Assembly: GCA_016806645.1 (NCBI GenBank)
Contig: JACSYO010001013.1
Location: 913,001-977,000, forward strand
Origin: Ophiodon elongatus
Lineage: Eukaryota > Chordata > Actinopteri > Perciformes > Hexagrammidae
DNA: 64,000 nt
Direction: 5' to 3'
In this document: piece by piece, positions 36,281 through 46,782 of the stretch
How the letters are laid out: the number at the start of each line of letters is the position of its first letter
How positions within the stretch are numbered: the stretch's first letter is position 1
The notes under the pieces: model-generated
Seen by the model: only the letters and a program-made list of their open reading frames with translations
Database searches by the model: none
What the model was told of the DNA's origin: nothing
Translations under genes and position numbers: made by a program

Positions 36281-38449
36281 TACGCTTATTTCTCAAAATG
36301 TCAAACTATTATTTTCATGTTAATGTCACTTCAATTTGTAGATGAGCTTTTGAATTGATTTATTGTGGAAGTCATCAAACAACAAAAATCTAATCATGTT
36401 TTGGGCCTTGAGTCGTTCATGTGATTAAGGAAAGAAAACACTTGCCAAGAAGCAGCTGTCATGACTATTGTTCTTCCAAAGACCTGCTCTAAAAGCCAAT
36501 CTGACAAGTGATTACGTTGTTTTTTCTCATCAGAGTCAAATCTAAAATGCCTTAGCTTGTGCATATTTTTCCAAGGTAATTCTTCAGTGTCACAGCTGCA
36601 GTCATCATTTAGAGATCAATTTTCAGAAGGATTTAGAATGATACGGTTTTGAAAGAGTACCCAGAATCAACTTAAATTGCAATTTCAGTTGAACCCTCCC
36701 ACTGATGTGCATATTTTTCAGCGTGGTGATAAAAACAAGTTGGATTGAAGCTACCAATATGTTTGTTATAGTTTACGTTGACAGGATCCCGAGGCTACAG
36801 CAAAGTGGAGCCGAGGAAGAAGGTCATGTCTGTCTGCTCCCCTCTCCCTCCTGAACTGAGTCTCTCCTGGGAAGAACAAGTCTCCGTAGTTTTTCGAGAT
36901 GTGTCAGTATGGGGTCTGTGTGAGAGAAAATGGATTTCCTTCATGTGCTCAGTGAATATTTGCATCAAAGGAATCTTATAGCTCCATTGGCGGGGAGGGC
37001 AGTGATGTCTGTTAATGCTGCCAGTAAGGCAATCACCCATGACAAATTCTCCACAGACGCAGGAAGTCACAGATGCTGTTGAACTTTCGGGCTGATTCTG
37101 GGAACTTGTCAACCCTAACTGTCATCAGTGCTGACAAGGTCCACGCCGCACAGACATTGTGTCTACACCAGCTGGTACCAAATTGTCAATGCCAAAGTCT
37201 GCCTGCAATTTCTGTAAATATTTCATAGGAATTGCTGCCTGCAGTCCTATCATTGCATCGGAATTTTGTGAAATATCTACATTGCATTCTTTGTTTTGTC
37301 GTGTGACACTGAATGTACCCAAAATGTTACATACTGTGCAGTGCAGTCAGGTAGTATGTGGATAATTACATTTTTTTTTATCTTTTTGGCTCTTCTCGAG
37401 CACATTGCTTTTGAAATAAAACGTTGACAATGAAAGTGAAGTTGGCTTTCAGCTTTAAGGTTTTGAGAGAGTGTTCACGTCCGTATTGCAAATCTGACTC
37501 CTAGAAAATGCATTTATACACAACTAATTTGCAAAAGCAAATTCATTCTGCAGTAATGCGAGTCGGATTATTTTTTTTATTAACATAATGAGGAAATGTT
37601 GTCGATTAACATATCTGGTAAATTAAAAGAAATTCTGGCACTGAATTTCAGTGTTGCTTGACATTGTATTTCATTAGATTTCTGCCAATCTTTCAATACA
37701 AAATCTGCTGACAGTGACTAAAGTATTATACAACTTTTTTACTGTCCTAAGTTTTATAAGTAAGTGAAGCAAGCAAGATATAACACATAAAACACTCGTT
37801 GAAAATACAATTAAGATGAAAAACTGAAAGACTGCCAAAGACTGGTTGTGTAGATACCTGGGGACTCGTCTGTTGTGGGCATGCCAGTCACAATGCCTTG
37901 CATTCCTATGAACAATGATAATACACTTTCATCTCGATGTTTGTCTGTGCATGATGGCTACCCACCGTATTCTGCTCTCCATCTATCTGTCTGTTATCAT
38001 CTGCTGTGGAAGATATGCGACAGGATCGCAGCCTCAGAACAGCTACTAATGGATCTTGTGGGGAGAGTTAACTGCTGTTTGAAAGGTCAAGACTAAATAT
38101 TCAATCTCAAAATGTTAAATAGATTGCAAATGAGACAGCTTCAGAAAGTACCACATATTTAGAAAGGCATTTGGCTGCGTCTGTATGAAGTTGAATTGTC
38201 GTTTTAAGATTGTGGTTTGATTGACGACACATATACTGTATAATTTGAAGTATATGTCGATGTTCTGTATTTTTTTGCCAAACAAATTAATATGGGTATA
38301 TTGTACTTGCCATGTACTTGTTTGTATGCAGTATGGAATTGAGACTGACCAAAAGAGTCCATGTCTGTGGGTCTTAGAGTAGAAGTCAGAAAGTCACTGA
38401 CTGTAAATGATTTTGACAGCAAATATTACATTTTGTTACTAACTTTCTT
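36281..38449. other. No gene seen
   Basis: Single-copy-looking DNA. The 105-codon minus frame (36795-37112) and the frames at 37125-37365 overlap opposite frames and lack domains. Confidence 0.35.
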
Positions 38450-38672
38450 CCATTACTTTCTCTCAAGTAAAATTAGGTTGCTGTGTATAAAAAAAAACCA
38501 CAATTCCCCCACTTATATCGTCTTATGTGGATGTAAACACCCTCAAACTCAAGTGGGGAGTCAGCACTTTAACCTCATGGTAGTTGCTTAATTTGAAATC
38601 CAAAGTGCTAGAGTACAGTGCCAAAACAATAAAAAATGTGTCACTGTTCTCATATTTTCTGACCGCACTGTA
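38450..38672. mobile_element. Tc1/mariner-type terminal remnant
   Basis: It contains 'gggagtcagcactttaacct', 'catggtagttgcttaatttg', 'gtgctagagtacagtgcc' and ends 'ttctgaccgcactgta' at a TA dinucleotide (38671-38672), the target-site signature of Tc1/mariner elements. The tip, read inward, is tacagtgcggtcagaa. No partner terminus or transposase is visible upstream, so only one end survives. Confidence 0.6.
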
Positions 38673-39329
38673 CAGAACGGCGATAAAAAGGAAAATACAG
38701 TGACCCTCACAGCCAAACAGCAAAGCAAAGCCCTGTACACAAATGTGATCAGTTATACTGTGGCTCCCAGCATAGCTTTCCTTTGGGAAATTTGCATTTA
38801 GAGTGTCGGGTGTGTGGTGCAGCCCACAGTCACTGCCGGGCTATAGAGCAATGCAGCATGCTGACTGTAAATGATGTCAGTAGCAGATTAATGACAACCA
38901 TCAGGATCAACTAATTAGCAACACCACAGTAAAGCAACCTGCAGATGCTATTGACTCTGCCTCACCCCTCTCTCTCTTCTCACCCTCAGAAGAAGGAGAG
39001 GCTGCCTCAGTCTCATTAACAAACAGCGGAAATATTGAAGCCTTATCTCTCCTTTCTCTGAGAGAAGTCATCATGAAAAATGTTGATAACTGCATTTGTG
39101 TGAAGAATGCAGAGCAGGACCGGCCCCCAAATAGTGATACACAAACAAACAGCAGAAAATGGAGAGAGATATTGACAATAACAGGTTAGCACAAGGACAG
39201 GGGCGCTGCAGAAAGACAGCATACACATGATAACATTTAGTTGGGAACAAGGAACTTTAATCCTGTGTTGATTTTGGCTGTCGCTATGGTGTTTCTGAGC
39301 AGCTGATTCCTTTTTGAAAACCTCTAATT
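38673..39329. other. No gene seen
   Basis: Unassigned, with a CT-rich patch at 38955-38990. Covered in part by the long minus-strand frame discussed at 39360. Confidence 0.3.
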
Positions 39330-39349
39330 TTACCGCAGCAATGCGGTAA
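39330..39349. repeat. 8-bp hairpin with GCAA tetraloop
   Basis: ttaccgca / tgcggtaa pair exactly around gcaa, a GNRA-type loop if transcribed. It ends 10 bp before the candidate exon at 39360 and overlaps its putative acceptor region. Confidence 0.75.
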
Positions 39350-39359
39350 GCCCTTACAG

Positions 39360-39479
39360 ATTGCCCTGCACCATCCTGGTTCTGGTTCTCCCGTGCCTCC
39401 GTCCCCTCCGGCGGGCCCAGCGATGCGGCCCGGGCCTCCAGCAGTGTGGTGCTGGTTCCCAACGGGGACCGGCACAGAG
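39360..39479 (+). other. Candidate 120-bp (40-codon) CpG-rich exon
   Basis: A short island, strikingly GC- and CpG-rich for this window (about nine CpG within roughly 100 bp), is bounded by an acceptor-like 'cccttacag' (ending 39359) and a good donor, gag|gtgagg (GT at 39480). The length of 120 bp is divisible by three, so it could be a cassette exon. All three plus frames are open. The frame starting TGC CCT GCA has the most gene-like third positions and contains SDAARASSSVVLVPNGDRHR. The minus strand is also open as part of a 165-codon frame (39043-39540), but its splice signals are poorer. I recognise no protein. It could also be a regulatory CpG patch. Confidence 0.3.
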
Positions 39480-40829
39480 GTGAGGTAAAGATCTGTACTA
39501 ACCCACTTAACTTCCCCGTGAAGTGCACGCCACTCAGCATGGAATCCTGATCCCTTCCAAATTATTATTTTTTTCCCAAGTTACTAAAAGAAGAATGTGG
39601 CGTCCTATTAACGCAAGACAGCTCCTTTCTAGCCATAATCAACAATGTGTCGGATTCAGTTAGCCACCTCGGAAATACACCTGAGTTCAAAGGTGAATTC
39701 ACATTTAAGTAGTAGGGTCAATCTCTGTTTGGTGTTTTTTTGGGGGGTAAAATAGCCAGTAGCAATTACAAAATGCAATGCCTATTCTACATAAACCATA
39801 ATAAAACAAAAACTGCTAGGTCCATGACATTTGACACAGCCTCCCAGACACGACACTTGATGTTCAATCGTCTTCACTGTAGTTTGAACATGTGACATCA
39901 ACATGGATTTTGACGAGATTTTAAACGGGAATGCGCTTAATATGAGCACAAAATACAAACAGGCAACACCCATTTCTACAGAGAGAATGTTACATGATAA
40001 TTTATCTAATTCCAGCTGTATTGCTTCTATAAAATGGAATGCCATCTTGTCACCTCTCAGGAGGTTTTCTAGACTGTCTCAGGCTTGAATTATTGTTTGC
40101 GAGAGCATCCAGTAAATCCTCTTTGTTTAAATGATTCATTTCAAAAGTGCACATAAAAGGCTGAGAGCAAGGAAGGTGACAGTAAATGAGTCGTCACTGA
40201 ATGTGAATATATTAGAACAATTGATTCCATCAGATCATCAAATACATCATAAAGTTATGACAGCATTTTACTACGGTCAACAAGTCTTTCCTCCAAAATA
40301 ATAGCATGTAAAAAAGTGTAATGCGGTATGAACAGACAGCCGGTCAAAAGTCCATTGCACTGATTTGTAATGCAAGCATGCGTCAGAGAGGCGCATATCA
40401 CCCACAAACACCGCCATAATGTTAGCAAACCAGGAACATATGGTGTTCCCAGTCAGCTTTCTAATTAAAATGTATATTAGGATATATTAATCTTCCCTTT
40501 CTTCAACACAAACAGAATTCTCTCCTGTAATGAGTGCATGTGTTTTAATAGATAACAGATGGAAATGCTCACAGTGACTGTTGCGGCAACATTTTGTTGC
40601 ACTGAATATCACAATCATACTGTATCTGTGTTTCGTCGGTTTGAGTTTCACTGCGGTACAAACAGTTTGTCAAGAATTTTAAGAGGAAAAACTGCTGTTC
40701 TGACTTTACTTCTAGCGCCGTCAGCAGGTTTACATGTTTGCCTTTTACAGTAATAAAATATCTTGCCAAGTATAAGATGAATTGCAGTGAAATCTGGTAC
40801 AAATATCTACTCTATCCAGAGGATAAATA
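39480..40829. other. No gene seen
   Basis: AT-rich, unassigned. Opposed frames at 39782-40088 lack domains. Confidence 0.3.
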
Positions 40830-41215
40830 GTAATTACTATTTTCTATAGTGCCACAAGGAGTATAATATTTTATGGTCCCTGAGGATGAAGCCTACTGAC
40901 GTTGGTGACTTTTCCTTCAGTGCCACCATGAGGTGGATATTGTCATGCAATTTAGTACACACATTCATGTCCACCTCGAGATGAATTGCAATCATGTTGG
41001 TAATCCTCTGACTTCTCATCAAGTGGCATCATAAGGTAAAACATTTCAATTGGTCCAACTCTTATGACAAATATTTGCAAGACATTCGCATTGGAGCTCA
41101 GATGTTTAGTTCTAGTTAGCAAATGTTACAAGCTAACAATCGAAACTAAGATGGTGAACATGGCAATTATCTATACCTGCTTAGCATCGGCATGTCATTG
41201 TGAGTATGAGCATGT
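40830..41215 (+). repeat. Dispersed repeat family A, copy 3
   Basis: It contains 'ctgaggatgaagcctactga', 'agtgccaccatgaggtgg', 'cgagatgaattgcaatcatg', 'agatggtgaacatggcaatt' and 'acctgcttagcatcggcatg' in the family order. With the copy at 57895 it shows the longest version. Internally it repeats a 'tttagtacacacattcatgt'-type module, which is part of the family structure. Confidence 0.75.
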
Positions 41216-41943
41216 TAGCAACCTGTCAGGCCGGATGGTTTGTTACAAAGAACCATCTGAAAAGCCGTCATGTTTGAAAAAGGTCAGGCACTTTCAACCT
41301 ATACTTTGAAGGTGATGGGATGAACCATCCATCAAACTCTTACCAAAGCCAGTCGGGAGAAGAGCAAAAACACATTTTCCATCAAGGCAAGCCTACAGTG
41401 CCGTTTCTTGTTCTTTGTTCAATGAAGATAAACTTTCCAGTTCTGATATCATTTATGCCACTGCCGTATCTACGCTAACCTCTTTAGGAGTCACTATTGT
41501 TGTTTTGAATGAGCTGTCGCATCACACACACAATTAAACCACGCCGGTAGCTGCCAGTAGCTCCTCACAAGACGCTGATTGTTTCGGCCACTGACTGGCC
41601 GGACACAAACGCATTACTTGAAGCCTGAAGTTGTTTATGAAAAGACGATTTTCTCTTCGGCATGACAGCTAACCTTTAGCGTACTGAAAGGTTCTGTCAG
41701 AAAGAGCCGTAAGTGTCATAGCAAAAGTCTTGACGATTGACCTCCATATAATTACGCCAGTTTTGAATTCTGACCCGTGGTGCATTGTTTGTTTTTATGT
41801 TGGCATAGTTAATATTGAGTGGGACAGAACATGATAAACGTCCATGTAAGCGCTGAAAACAAGAATATTAATATTATTATTTCAATTGTGGGGAAAACCG
41901 GGACAGTTGTAGTGACTGTTGAGAAACAGGACATGTTAGTGTT

Positions 41944-41995
41944 TTACAGATGTTTGTCAGACACCCAGCTTGTCTGACAAACAGTCTTACAGATG
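41944..41995. repeat. 13-bp perfect hairpin between 9-bp direct repeats
   Basis: tgtttgtcagaca (41951-41963) pairs exactly with tgtctgacaaaca (41971-41983) around a 7-nt loop. The direct repeats ttacagatg at 41944-41952 and 41987-41995 bracket it. It may be a tiny fold-back insertion with a target duplication, or two coincident repeats. Confidence 0.75.
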
Positions 41996-42059
41996 CTGCT
42001 TAAGCCTATAAATAAATAATGGAACCATGGATTTCTCATTTGGTGGCTATGGGTCCTCC

Positions 42060-42165
42060 GTCCTCGCGTCTCTTCCTCGCTTTTCTCTCACATGCTCGCT
42101 GGAAGGAGATAAGACGCGAGGAAGATATGTGAGTGGGGGGAAGCGAGGAGACACGTTAACATATT
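42060..42165. repeat. Nested inverted repeats
   Basis: cctcgcgtct (42061-42071 area) pairs with agacgcgagg (about 42112-42121). cctcgctt and ctcacat pair with atgtgag and aagcgagg further right. The pieces are partly interleaved, so the fold is branched. The texture resembles a fish DNA-element end. Confidence 0.45.
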
Positions 42166-42519
42166 GAAAAGGACCCCAGACAGGGAGAAATTCCACAAAG
42201 ATGAGATGCTGAATTTTCAACCAAGATTTTTTTTACCTCTAATAATGCACAAACCAAACACGACTCAGTGAGGATAGTATTTGTAATTACTGACCGGAAG
42301 AAAGAAATATTTACAAAACCTGCTGCTAGTAGTTGAGAAAATATAAACCATATCAAACTAACTTAAATCTGGCCACAAACAACTCACAGCAACAAGTAGA
42401 CAGAAACCCACTCTCAGGGTGCTTGTTGACAGTCATTCCAGTTCTGAGCAGGAAATCACTGACTGAAGTAGGCGTAGATTCAGGCAGGTCGAGTGAAAGT
42501 GGGTACAACAAAAGGTAAA

Positions 42520-42912
42520 TTACTGCATTTCATCACAAAAAACTCCTAGAACATCATAAATCAGTGTAGGAGTATCCTGGGGATATTTCAGCTCTTCTGA
42601 AGTTAAACACCATTCATCATGTAGGAATAAATTTAAAGCGTCAACGTCGCCAAGATTCAGAAAACAGGGGATGCATTTCAAATTCAGGGAGAGGGAATTT
42701 CCACAATCCACAATCACAGTGATTATTGAAAAGCTATTACCTTGAAGGACTACATTTGCTTTGCTTTTAATCAACTCTACTTGCGAGATAATATGCTCTT
42801 GACCGACACGTCGAGGAAGCATCTGGCTACATGTGTTGCAGTGATATCGTGACCTTTTCCGTGTCTCTGCGTCAAACTGATAATGGCTAAATTGTGAAAC
42901 ACCAGTCGACAT
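42520..42912 (-). other. Unrecognised 130-codon open frame
   Basis: The frame runs from ATG at 42912 to a stop near 42520. It has a single CxxC (in RYHCNTCSQ, residues about 23-31) without partner ligands, a hydrophobic stretch with IITVIVDCG, and an acidic C-terminal half. Composition is more protein-like than most frames here, but one frame of this length is about what chance would give in 64 kb of AT-rich DNA. No repeat or transposon motif is recognised. Treat it as hypothetical. Confidence 0.2.
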
Positions 42913-45400
42913 TGTTCACAGACACATGGCAATATGGTCGTCAAAGGCAACTTTGTGTGACAGTCGAGAATGTAGAGGATACCGGGACGTCTCTGACACT
43001 ATTAATTATCCTGTTGATGGAAACGGGTTGACTGACTTGACCACATGCATGCGTCTAGGCTCAGAGAAGCCTCACAGAGTCTATCACACGTCACTCTCTC
43101 TGCTCAACAGGGGGACAGATAACCTTTCTCTAACAGATGAGGTTGATGTGAGCTGAAAACATGTACAGTACGTGACTGCGACACTGGTGACTGATACTGC
43201 AGGCAACTCTGCAGCACCTTTCTGGAAATAAACCTTGGCAGTGCTTGAAAATTTAATCTTTTAACAGTGATTGAACATCTTTGTCATATAGTTTATACAG
43301 TGTGGCTACTTAACCTTATCTGTAACTATTTTTCCAATTAATATTTCTTTCAACACCCAGAAGTCTTTTTTATGCTTCCATCGACATCGTTAGCCTACTT
43401 TTCAAATGTACATAGAGATTGTGTAGTGCAAACATTCAAAAAATAAATAACTCCAGCTCCATCTGCTCGCCTATTTGGAATTATTTTTTTTTTTACTAGA
43501 TTACGTTTTGGTGACCTCAAGCCTCCTGCACTGTATGAGCCAGTGTACAGCATCATCGCACCAGATACTCGTGACTCCATTAACAAATTTGATGTATTCA
43601 GGGTCATATTTCCTCACCAAAAAGCTTTTACTGGCACTGGATTGTCTCCCACATCACTTTTTTGTTTCAGAAACCATCCGAGGGATCGTTAGCTAGCTAG
43701 CTTACAGTGGCTAAACACGTTTGATGCTACGATGTGTCCTGATTGGCGTAGAGATATTCAAACATAACTTTTAAAATTCTGCATTATTTTTTTTCTTGAG
43801 CACAACTAGATATTAAACAACTAGCCTTGTATATTACCAAAAAACATATAACATTTTTTTATTTTGATCTAACCAATTGGCAGTACCTCTGCAGTCCACT
43901 GGATGGCGCTCTGAGGCCCACAAGTGGGCCCATAGTTTAGAGTGAGTGGTAACCATAGATATATGTTTTATATGATGGTAGGCAGCTGATTCCACTAACC
44001 TAATAGATGTTATGTAGTGAAATGTTGCTGGCATAATGTTTTGTAATTTGATGGTAACAAAATAAAAAATAAAAATTAGGTTTTAGGTTACATTAATATT
44101 AAAGGTCATATGTGTGGGCAATACTATTTTTTAGATGCATACATCTTCATTAAATAAACCTGCCTATTTTAAATAAAATAATGTAGCAGTCATCATATTT
44201 GGAAACTTGTTTTTTTAAAATATTATGTCATCCTTGCACTTTTGAACTCGGCTCCTCAACAACCTCCTGGCAAATCATTGTGCATCTGCATCAGTTTGCT
44301 TGTTACTGTTGGCGTTTGTTCTATTTGTAAGCATCACAGACAACCATCTCTATAATTGTTCAGTAATGATTGGTATCACCTCTGGTTTCGGTTTAGAGAA
44401 CTACGAACACAATCACACATCTATGGACTTGTAAAAAGATCTTTGCACCAACGCATCAACCATCAGATTGTAGACAAAGGCTGACATTCCACAAAACTGA
44501 ACTGATTCCACTAATGATGCGGTGTGATCTCGTACTTGATAGCTCAATGTTTCTATGTTCGAGCTTGGTAGTGCCATTAGTTCAAGCAGTTAAAGTTGAT
44601 TCCTTGCACTAGTTAGTCCTCTCTGCATTTGATTCAAGAGATTGCAGGGTCAGCATTAGTGCTCTCGACTTTATCCATTTTTGCCTCTAGTGAAGCGAAG
44701 TCTATTTTTAATTTGCCCACCAAAGACACCACGTGTCCCTCCAGTAGATCATTCAGTGCAGGCTTACTACCTTAGTGTTAGGAAAGATTAGAAAAAAGAT
44801 TTTTTGCTTCACTGTTTTTGGTTCTTTTAGAAGAAATCAGTGATGGATAAACAGCAGTTTTACTGCTAAATAATTTTTTAGGTCAAGCACCTTAGATCCA
44901 TGGCTGGAGTTGAAACAATAGGAGAAAGTTTTGTGTAATTTGTGGGAGGATGAAAAAAGAGCAGTATAATTGTGTTGTTCCTTGGTTTTATTTGATTGAA
45001 TTAGTTTTATGACATTTTTGTCTTTCTGTGTGGCCAAACTTTTGTTCCTTGATAGTTATTTTAGAATGTAATGACAGAATGAAATTGCAATATTTTATGA
45101 TTACAATTTTACCCATTTGATACTTACAAAGGATTTTTTTAATTATTCCCCTCTTGATCATCAAACCAAGCACATTTTTCCAGCACCTTGAACGCCACTC
45201 TTTTTCAACTCTAAAGCTATATACATTTTTCACAAGTATTTTTTTTAACTAAATTTTAGCACTCAAGAGGGTTGTTATCCCTGGTGCACATGCTGCGTCA
45301 TTGTAACACTACTTTTCTCTGTAGTGGCCACTTACCTTGGCCTGGTTTATATATCCGTAAAAGATTTATATTGTGTTTTTTAAGCGGACGTGCCAATTAT
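42913..45400. other. No gene seen
   Basis: AT-rich and unassigned. A T-run (43483-43494) and opposed frames at 43395-43696 and 44837-45233 lack recognisable domains. Confidence 0.35.
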
Positions 45401-45431
45401 ACTCTCTCTCTCTCTCTTTCTCACACTCTCA

Positions 45432-45490
<59 letters not shown>

Positions 45491-45494
45491 ACAT
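45401..45494. repeat. (CT)n(CA)n compound microsatellite
   Basis: CT dinucleotides with two interruptions switch to CA at about 45458. The array at 46569 has the same order and strand. Confidence 0.97.
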
Positions 45495-45844
45495 GTAATA
45501 CTTCTCATTCTCCATAAAAGTGCTTATTGAGGAATAAATACAAAAATACAATTTTACAGGTAACTTCAAGGTCAAAGATCAATTAGTTTGAGTTTTATTT
45601 TAAAGTACTTACTACTCAATATGTACCTGTACGCAAACTGTAGTCAGAAAAGTGTAAATAATGCCAGTATATATTTCAGTAACAGAGACTGAGCTAGTAC
45701 GGTTCAAGTTTCTGTATTGCCAGCTGACGGGGATACATCGTGGTCTATTGTACCACAGTGTCTACATACATACTACCTGCAGGGAACCATAGTCGGCCAA
45801 CGCTTTATGTTTATTACAATTACTAGGGTAATGATACGGCATCT

Positions 45845-45892
45845 TGATCAATCACACTCACCACACAATAGTGTGGTGAGTGTGATTGATCA
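45845..45892. repeat. Perfect 22-bp stem hairpin with 4-nt loop
   Basis: Bases 45845-45866 are the exact reverse complement of 45871-45892, separated only by aata. The arms start tgatcaatcacactca. No mismatch remains, so the structure is either recent, maintained or a sequencing/assembly artefact. The loop is too short for a standard microRNA precursor. Confidence 0.93.
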
Positions 45893-45989
45893 CCTCTCCT
45901 TATTTAATGACACATATGTAGCAAAAGTACATTGATTTTGTCAGTACTAAAGTATGTTGGTAGCCATAGTTTACTCTCAAACTGACAGT

Positions 45990-46050
45990 AATTCAAAGTC
46001 AATTCAAAGTACAACTTAATTTAGTTGTACTTTGAATTTTACTTTGAATT
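45990..46050. repeat. 27/28-bp inverted repeat with internal duplication
   Basis: Bases 45990-46016 pair with 46023-46050 with about one indel and one mismatch around a 6-nt spacer. Each arm itself holds two copies of an attcaaagt-type word (or its complement), so the structure can slip. It lies 98 bp from the 45845 hairpin. Confidence 0.85.
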
Positions 46051-46568
46051 TTCTCTTAGTTCCAAAGACAATTTGGTACAGAACTGTGCAGTTTTTCTCC
46101 ATAGAGGAAGGGATTTATTTGACTTTAAGGTCATAATGTCTTAATTTGAATGAATTTGGAAATTAAATATGATTCCAAAATGAACTAAAATAAGATATAT
46201 ACCCAAAACAAAAACTAATCCAAAATGTATTTTGCAAAATAAAGGGAACCATTGATTACTGCACTGGCACTGACTGTTGGCATTGTATTTGAATTGTGAG
46301 TTGAAGATTTGTACAATCTGTAGATAAATAACCTGTAAGACACTAATTAAGAAAGTTGAATGACATTTTTCTTTCTTTCCTCATATGGGCATTACGTGAT
46401 TCTGAAAACTACAGTCTTCTCTAGTAGTTGGATCCTTAAGCATATAAGGCAGCGTTCCCCCCATTGTCAACACCGCATCTTCGATGTGCTGTAAAAATGG
46501 CACATACAGACAGTCTTGGTACTTTGATGTGACACAAGCACTCTCTCGTTCGTTCCTTCCTACCACCT

Positions 46569-46653
46569 TTCTCTCTCTCTCTCTCTCTCTCTCACACATA
46601 CGCACACAGACGCGCACACGCACATGCACATGCACATACACACACACACGCAC
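46569..46653. repeat. (CT)n(CA)n compound microsatellite
   Basis: CT dinucleotides are followed by an interrupted CA/CG-CA array. It is the second such array within 1.2 kb, in the same orientation as the one at 45401. Confidence 0.96.
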
Positions 46654-46670
46654 CTTCATATCACCTGCAG

Positions 46671-46782
46671 TGCTCCGAGCGGCCCGCTGTCACTCTCCCC
46701 CCACCGTGGAGCAGCACTCTCCATCCCTGCCTGGCCCTGCAGCGCTGAGTGCTGGAGCTTTCCTTCCTGCTTGTCAGAGGGA
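46671..46782 (+). other. Weak candidate exon, GC-rich
   Basis: Immediately after the CA array an acceptor-like 'atcacctgcag' ends at 46670. A GC-rich 112-bp stretch follows, up to a possible donor GT at 46783 (ggga|gtgaga). One frame stays open (CTC CGA GCG GCC... with CHSPPTVEQHSPSLPG). No protein is recognised and the donor is poor. The GC content may simply be local. Confidence 0.15.

Noticed and set aside
45272..45517. 81-codon frame with Ser/Leu and Thr/His repeats
   Set aside because: Artefact of the (CT)n(CA)n microsatellite.
45845..45892. microRNA precursor or bacterial-type terminator
   Set aside because: The loop is only 4 nt, the stem has no mismatch and is shorter than typical precursors, and no T-run follows. 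Rho-independent terminators do not apply in a vertebrate genome.
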